Shown here: piece by piece, positions 42,084 to 44,152 of the stretch
How the letters are laid out: every line of letters starts with the position of its first letter
Numbering within the stretch: position 1 is the stretch's first letter
Origin: Desulfobacterium sp.
Lineage (GTDB): Bacteria > Desulfobacterota > Desulfobacteria > Desulfobacterales > Desulfobacteraceae
NCBI GenBank assembly: GCA_016342325.1
Contig: JAEINR010000051.1
Location: forward strand, 1 to 44,152
Direction: 5' to 3'
Length of the DNA: 44,152 nucleotides
Notes under the pieces: model-generated
The model's database searches: none
The model's input: only the letters and a program-made list of their open reading frames with translations
What the model was told of the DNA's origin: nothing
Position numbers and translations under genes: made by a program

Positions 42084-43721
42084 ATGATAAGACACCCTTT
42101 AAAACGACATCTGTTGATTCTATTCATTTTTCTTTTCACCGCAACTGCGGTTCCGGCTGAAGATAAGGCACCTGTTGTAACGGTGGGTGTTTTTCAACTT
42201 GCGCCCTTGGTATATATCGATGATAAGGGGTCTCCCAAAGGGGTGTTTGTCGACCTCATCGAGGCCATCGCCCAGGAAGAGGGGTGGACGGTCGCCTATG
42301 CAAAAGGCACGTGGAATGAGGGACTGGAAAAAGTAAGAAATGGCCGGATTGACCTGATGACGGCAGTCATGCACCTGCCCAGAAGGGACGCCTTTCTCGA
42401 TTTTCCCAAGGCATCCGTATTCAATATTTGGGGACAGCTCTATATTCACAAGGATGCCAAAATTTCCGGTATTTTCGATATGGAAGGCAAAACGGTCGGC
42501 GTGCTCAACGGCGGGGCAAATGGTGAAAACTTTATTGGGTTACTGGGCAAACTCGGCATCCCGTGTGAGGTTATCCCCTTTGACTCCCAAGAGGCTACGG
42601 CTGAAGCCATCAGCCAAAAAAGAGTGGACGCCGGTGTTTTTACAAATATCCACGGCTATAATTATCAGCAATCCCATCCACTCAAGGCGACACAGATTGT
42701 TTTTGATCCCAGTTTCCTGAAATACGCGGTAGCCGAAGCTAGCAATCAACAATTAGTATCGACCATTGACGCTTATTTATCAAAATGGAAAAGTGATCAA
42801 AATTCAGTTTATCATAGAATTATCGAAAAGCATCTTGGTAGATCCGAAAGCAAAAAAATCCCTGGGTGGGTATGGTGGCTTGCCAGTGCCGGGGCCGGCA
42901 CATTAGGATTCACGCTGGTTGCCGCTTTTATTCTTGTCGTCTTCAATAAAAAACTAAAAACAGACGTGATGCAGGCAACCCAGGACTTAAAAACCCATGC
43001 TCAAAAATTAGAAAGAATGAATGAGCAACTCAAGGTAAAGAATACAGAACTGGATGAGTTCACCTATTTCGCAAGCCATGACCTTCAGGAACCGTTAAGA
43101 AAGATAACAGCCTTCAGCAGTCTGCTGCAAATGGATCTGGGTGACGATCTTTCTGAAGATGCACAGGAGAACCTATATTTTCTCACCGATGCAGCCTCGC
43201 GAATGCAAACCCTTGTCAATGATCTGCTGACGCTGTCCCGCTCTGGGCGACAGGCACTTAAAAATGAGATGATTTCCATAAATGCGTGCATAGATGAAGC
43301 GACAAGATCCTTAGATTTACTCATAGCGGAAACCGGCACAAAAATCATTCGGGATGATCTACCGGAAATATGGGGGGATAAAACAACGGTCACCCAGCTT
43401 TTCCAGAACCTGATAAACAATGGGATAAAATTCAGTAAAGTTAATCCCATCATCGAAATTACTGCCCAGCAAACAGACCTTGGCCTGGTATTGGGTGTTC
43501 GCGACAATGGAATCGGAATTCAAGAGCAGTATCAGGAACAGATTTTTGCTCCGTTTAAAAGGCTACACGGCCGGGGAGAATACTCTGGCACCGGCATTGG
43601 ATTATCCATTTGCCGCAAGGTCGTGGAACGGCATAACGGCAAAATATGGGTGGAATCGGAGCTAAAAAAGGGCAGCCATTTTAAATTCATTCTTTCACCA
43701 AAAAAGGCAATTGAAAAATGA
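42084..43721 (+). CDS. Histidine kinase with periplasmic solute-binding sensor domain
   Basis: A 545-residue membrane kinase. Residues 1-27 form a signal/anchor segment (LLILFIFLFTATAVPA). An SBP family 3 sensor covers about 33-255 (VTVGVFQLAPLVYIDDKGSPKG), and one membrane helix lies near 265-288. A coiled-coil leads to the HisKA domain with FASHDLQEPLRKI (phospho-acceptor His). The ATPase domain has NLINNGIKFS, RDNGIGIQ and GTGIGLSICRKVVERHNG. ATG 42084 is preferred over 41994 because the signal sequence begins there. It senses a periplasmic small molecule of unknown identity. Its stop overlaps the response regulator start by four bases. Confidence 0.88.
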   Translation: MIRHPLKRHLLILFIFLFTATAVPAEDKAPVVTVGVFQLAPLVYIDDKGSPKGVFVDLIEAIAQEEGWTVAYAKGTWNEGLEKVRNGRIDLMTAVMHLPRRDAFLDFPKASVFNIWGQLYIHKDAKISGIFDMEGKTVGVLNGGANGENFIGLLGKLGIPCEVIPFDSQEATAEAISQKRVDAGVFTNIHGYNYQQSHPLKATQIVFDPSFLKYAVAEASNQQLVSTIDAYLSKWKSDQNSVYHRIIEKHLGRSESKKIPGWVWWLASAGAGTLGFTLVAAFILVVFNKKLKTDVMQATQDLKTHAQKLERMNEQLKVKNTELDEFTYFASHDLQEPLRKITAFSSLLQMDLGDDLSEDAQENLYFLTDAASRMQTLVNDLLTLSRSGRQALKNEMISINACIDEATRSLDLLIAETGTKIIRDDLPEIWGDKTTVTQLFQNLINNGIKFSKVNPIIEITAQQTDLGLVLGVRDNGIGIQEQYQEQIFAPFKRLHGRGEYSGTGIGLSICRKVVERHNGKIWVESELKKGSHFKFILSPKKAIEK

Positions 43722-44107
43722 TGGGTGGGAACAATAAATGTGCGGTGATACTATTGGCCGAGGATGATCCCGGGGATCAGAAGCTTACCAAGAAAGCGTT
43801 CAGCGATGGAAAAATAGACAACAAACTTTATATTGTGAACGATGGTGAAGAGGCCCTTGACTATCTGTTGAGAAGAGGAAAGTATGAAAACCCCTTGTCT
43901 TCACCTGTGCCGGACCTGTTTTTATTAGATTTGAACATGCCCAAGATTGATGGAAGGCAGGTTTTAGAGGAGATGGAACGAAATCCAGACTGCCCGAAAA
44001 TGCCAACGGTGGTGCTGACCACATCAAAACAGGAAGAGGACATCATCCGTACATACAATTTAGGCATCAAATCCTACATTCAGACCTCGGAAAAAATTTA
44101 TTTTTGA
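43718..44107 (+). CDS. Rcp1-type single-domain response regulator, C-terminus apparently frameshifted
   Basis: A receiver domain of 129 residues. The acidic pair is Asp16/Asp17 (LLAEDDPGDQ), the phospho-acceptor is Asp71 (LFLLDLNMPKIDG), and VVLTTSKQEEDI contains the conserved Thr. The family normally continues SYI-x-KP and about 20 more residues; here SYIQ is followed by TSEKIYF and a stop. In another frame the next bases read PRKKFIFEHVFLDISC, which fits a family C-terminus better, so a one-base shift near 44080 is likely. The gene is coupled to the upstream kinase. The window ends 45 bases later. Confidence 0.78.
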   Translation: MMGGNNKCAVILLAEDDPGDQKLTKKAFSDGKIDNKLYIVNDGEEALDYLLRRGKYENPLSSPVPDLFLLDLNMPKIDGRQVLEEMERNPDCPKMPTVVLTTSKQEEDIIRTYNLGIKSYIQTSEKIYF

Positions 44108-44152
44108 GCATGTTTTTTTGGACATTTCCTGCTAAATTGGAGAACAACCGAC

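Overview
The window looks like chromosome from a sulfate-reducing deltaproteobacterium of the Desulfobacteraceae type. This is an inference from the cluster III nif layout (nifH-nifI1-nifI2-nifD-nifK-nifE-nifN-nifB), from MiaB paired with a DUF4911 protein, and from an acetyl-CoA hydrolase/transferase fused to GNAT. No 16S rRNA or sulfate-reduction gene is present to prove it. Apart from the AT-rich left end, the sequence reads as ordinary well-packed chromosome.

Left end (1-2050): an AT-rich patch holding the wreck of an integron-type tyrosine integrase (about 935-1629, two frameshifts, catalytic half missing). Two ORFs on the other strand point away from it, one a DUF4365 protein, and GTTRRRY-like core sites lie between. 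This resembles a relic integron. It is followed by tRNA-Val(UAC) and tRNA-Lys(UUU), transcribed leftward from a good sigma70 promoter.

Leftward block (2122-9342): DUF4911 protein, miaB, methionine aminopeptidase with a SEC-C motif, carbon-starvation transporter CstA, a small membrane protein, a 96-residue helical protein, an ArsA/Get3-like ATPase and RarD. Several of these genes overlap. A small membrane protein diverges from a LysR regulator at 9480.

Middle (9480-22906): lysR, recJ (preceded by 38-bp repeats and a consensus promoter), two unknown proteins, a TetR regulator, glycogen phosphorylase, an RfbD-like reductase, the CoA-transferase/GNAT fusion, a NifX-like/NifU-like pair, an acyltransferase-like protein and an orphan periplasmic binding protein.

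Nitrogen-fixation island (22997-40153, all rightward): NIPSNAP and ThiS/MoaD-like proteins, the molybdate transporter modABC, draT and draG, a GNAT protein, and then a sigma54-type promoter in front of nifH. After nifHI1I2DKENB come a thioredoxin-fold 2Fe-2S ferredoxin, nifV, a Nif11 protein and an unknown helical protein. ModABC supplies molybdenum. NifB, NifEN and NifV make FeMo-co, and NifH/NifDK form the enzyme. Two post-translational switches are encoded together: NifI1/NifI2, which bind NifDK, and DraT/DraG, which ADP-ribosylate NifH; the target arginine is present. No nifA, nifS or glnB is in the window.

Right end (40266-44152): a hemolysin III family membrane protein overlapping an alpha/beta hydrolase, then a histidine kinase with a periplasmic solute-binding sensor overlapping an Rcp1-type response regulator. 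The regulator's C-terminus looks frameshifted near the window edge.
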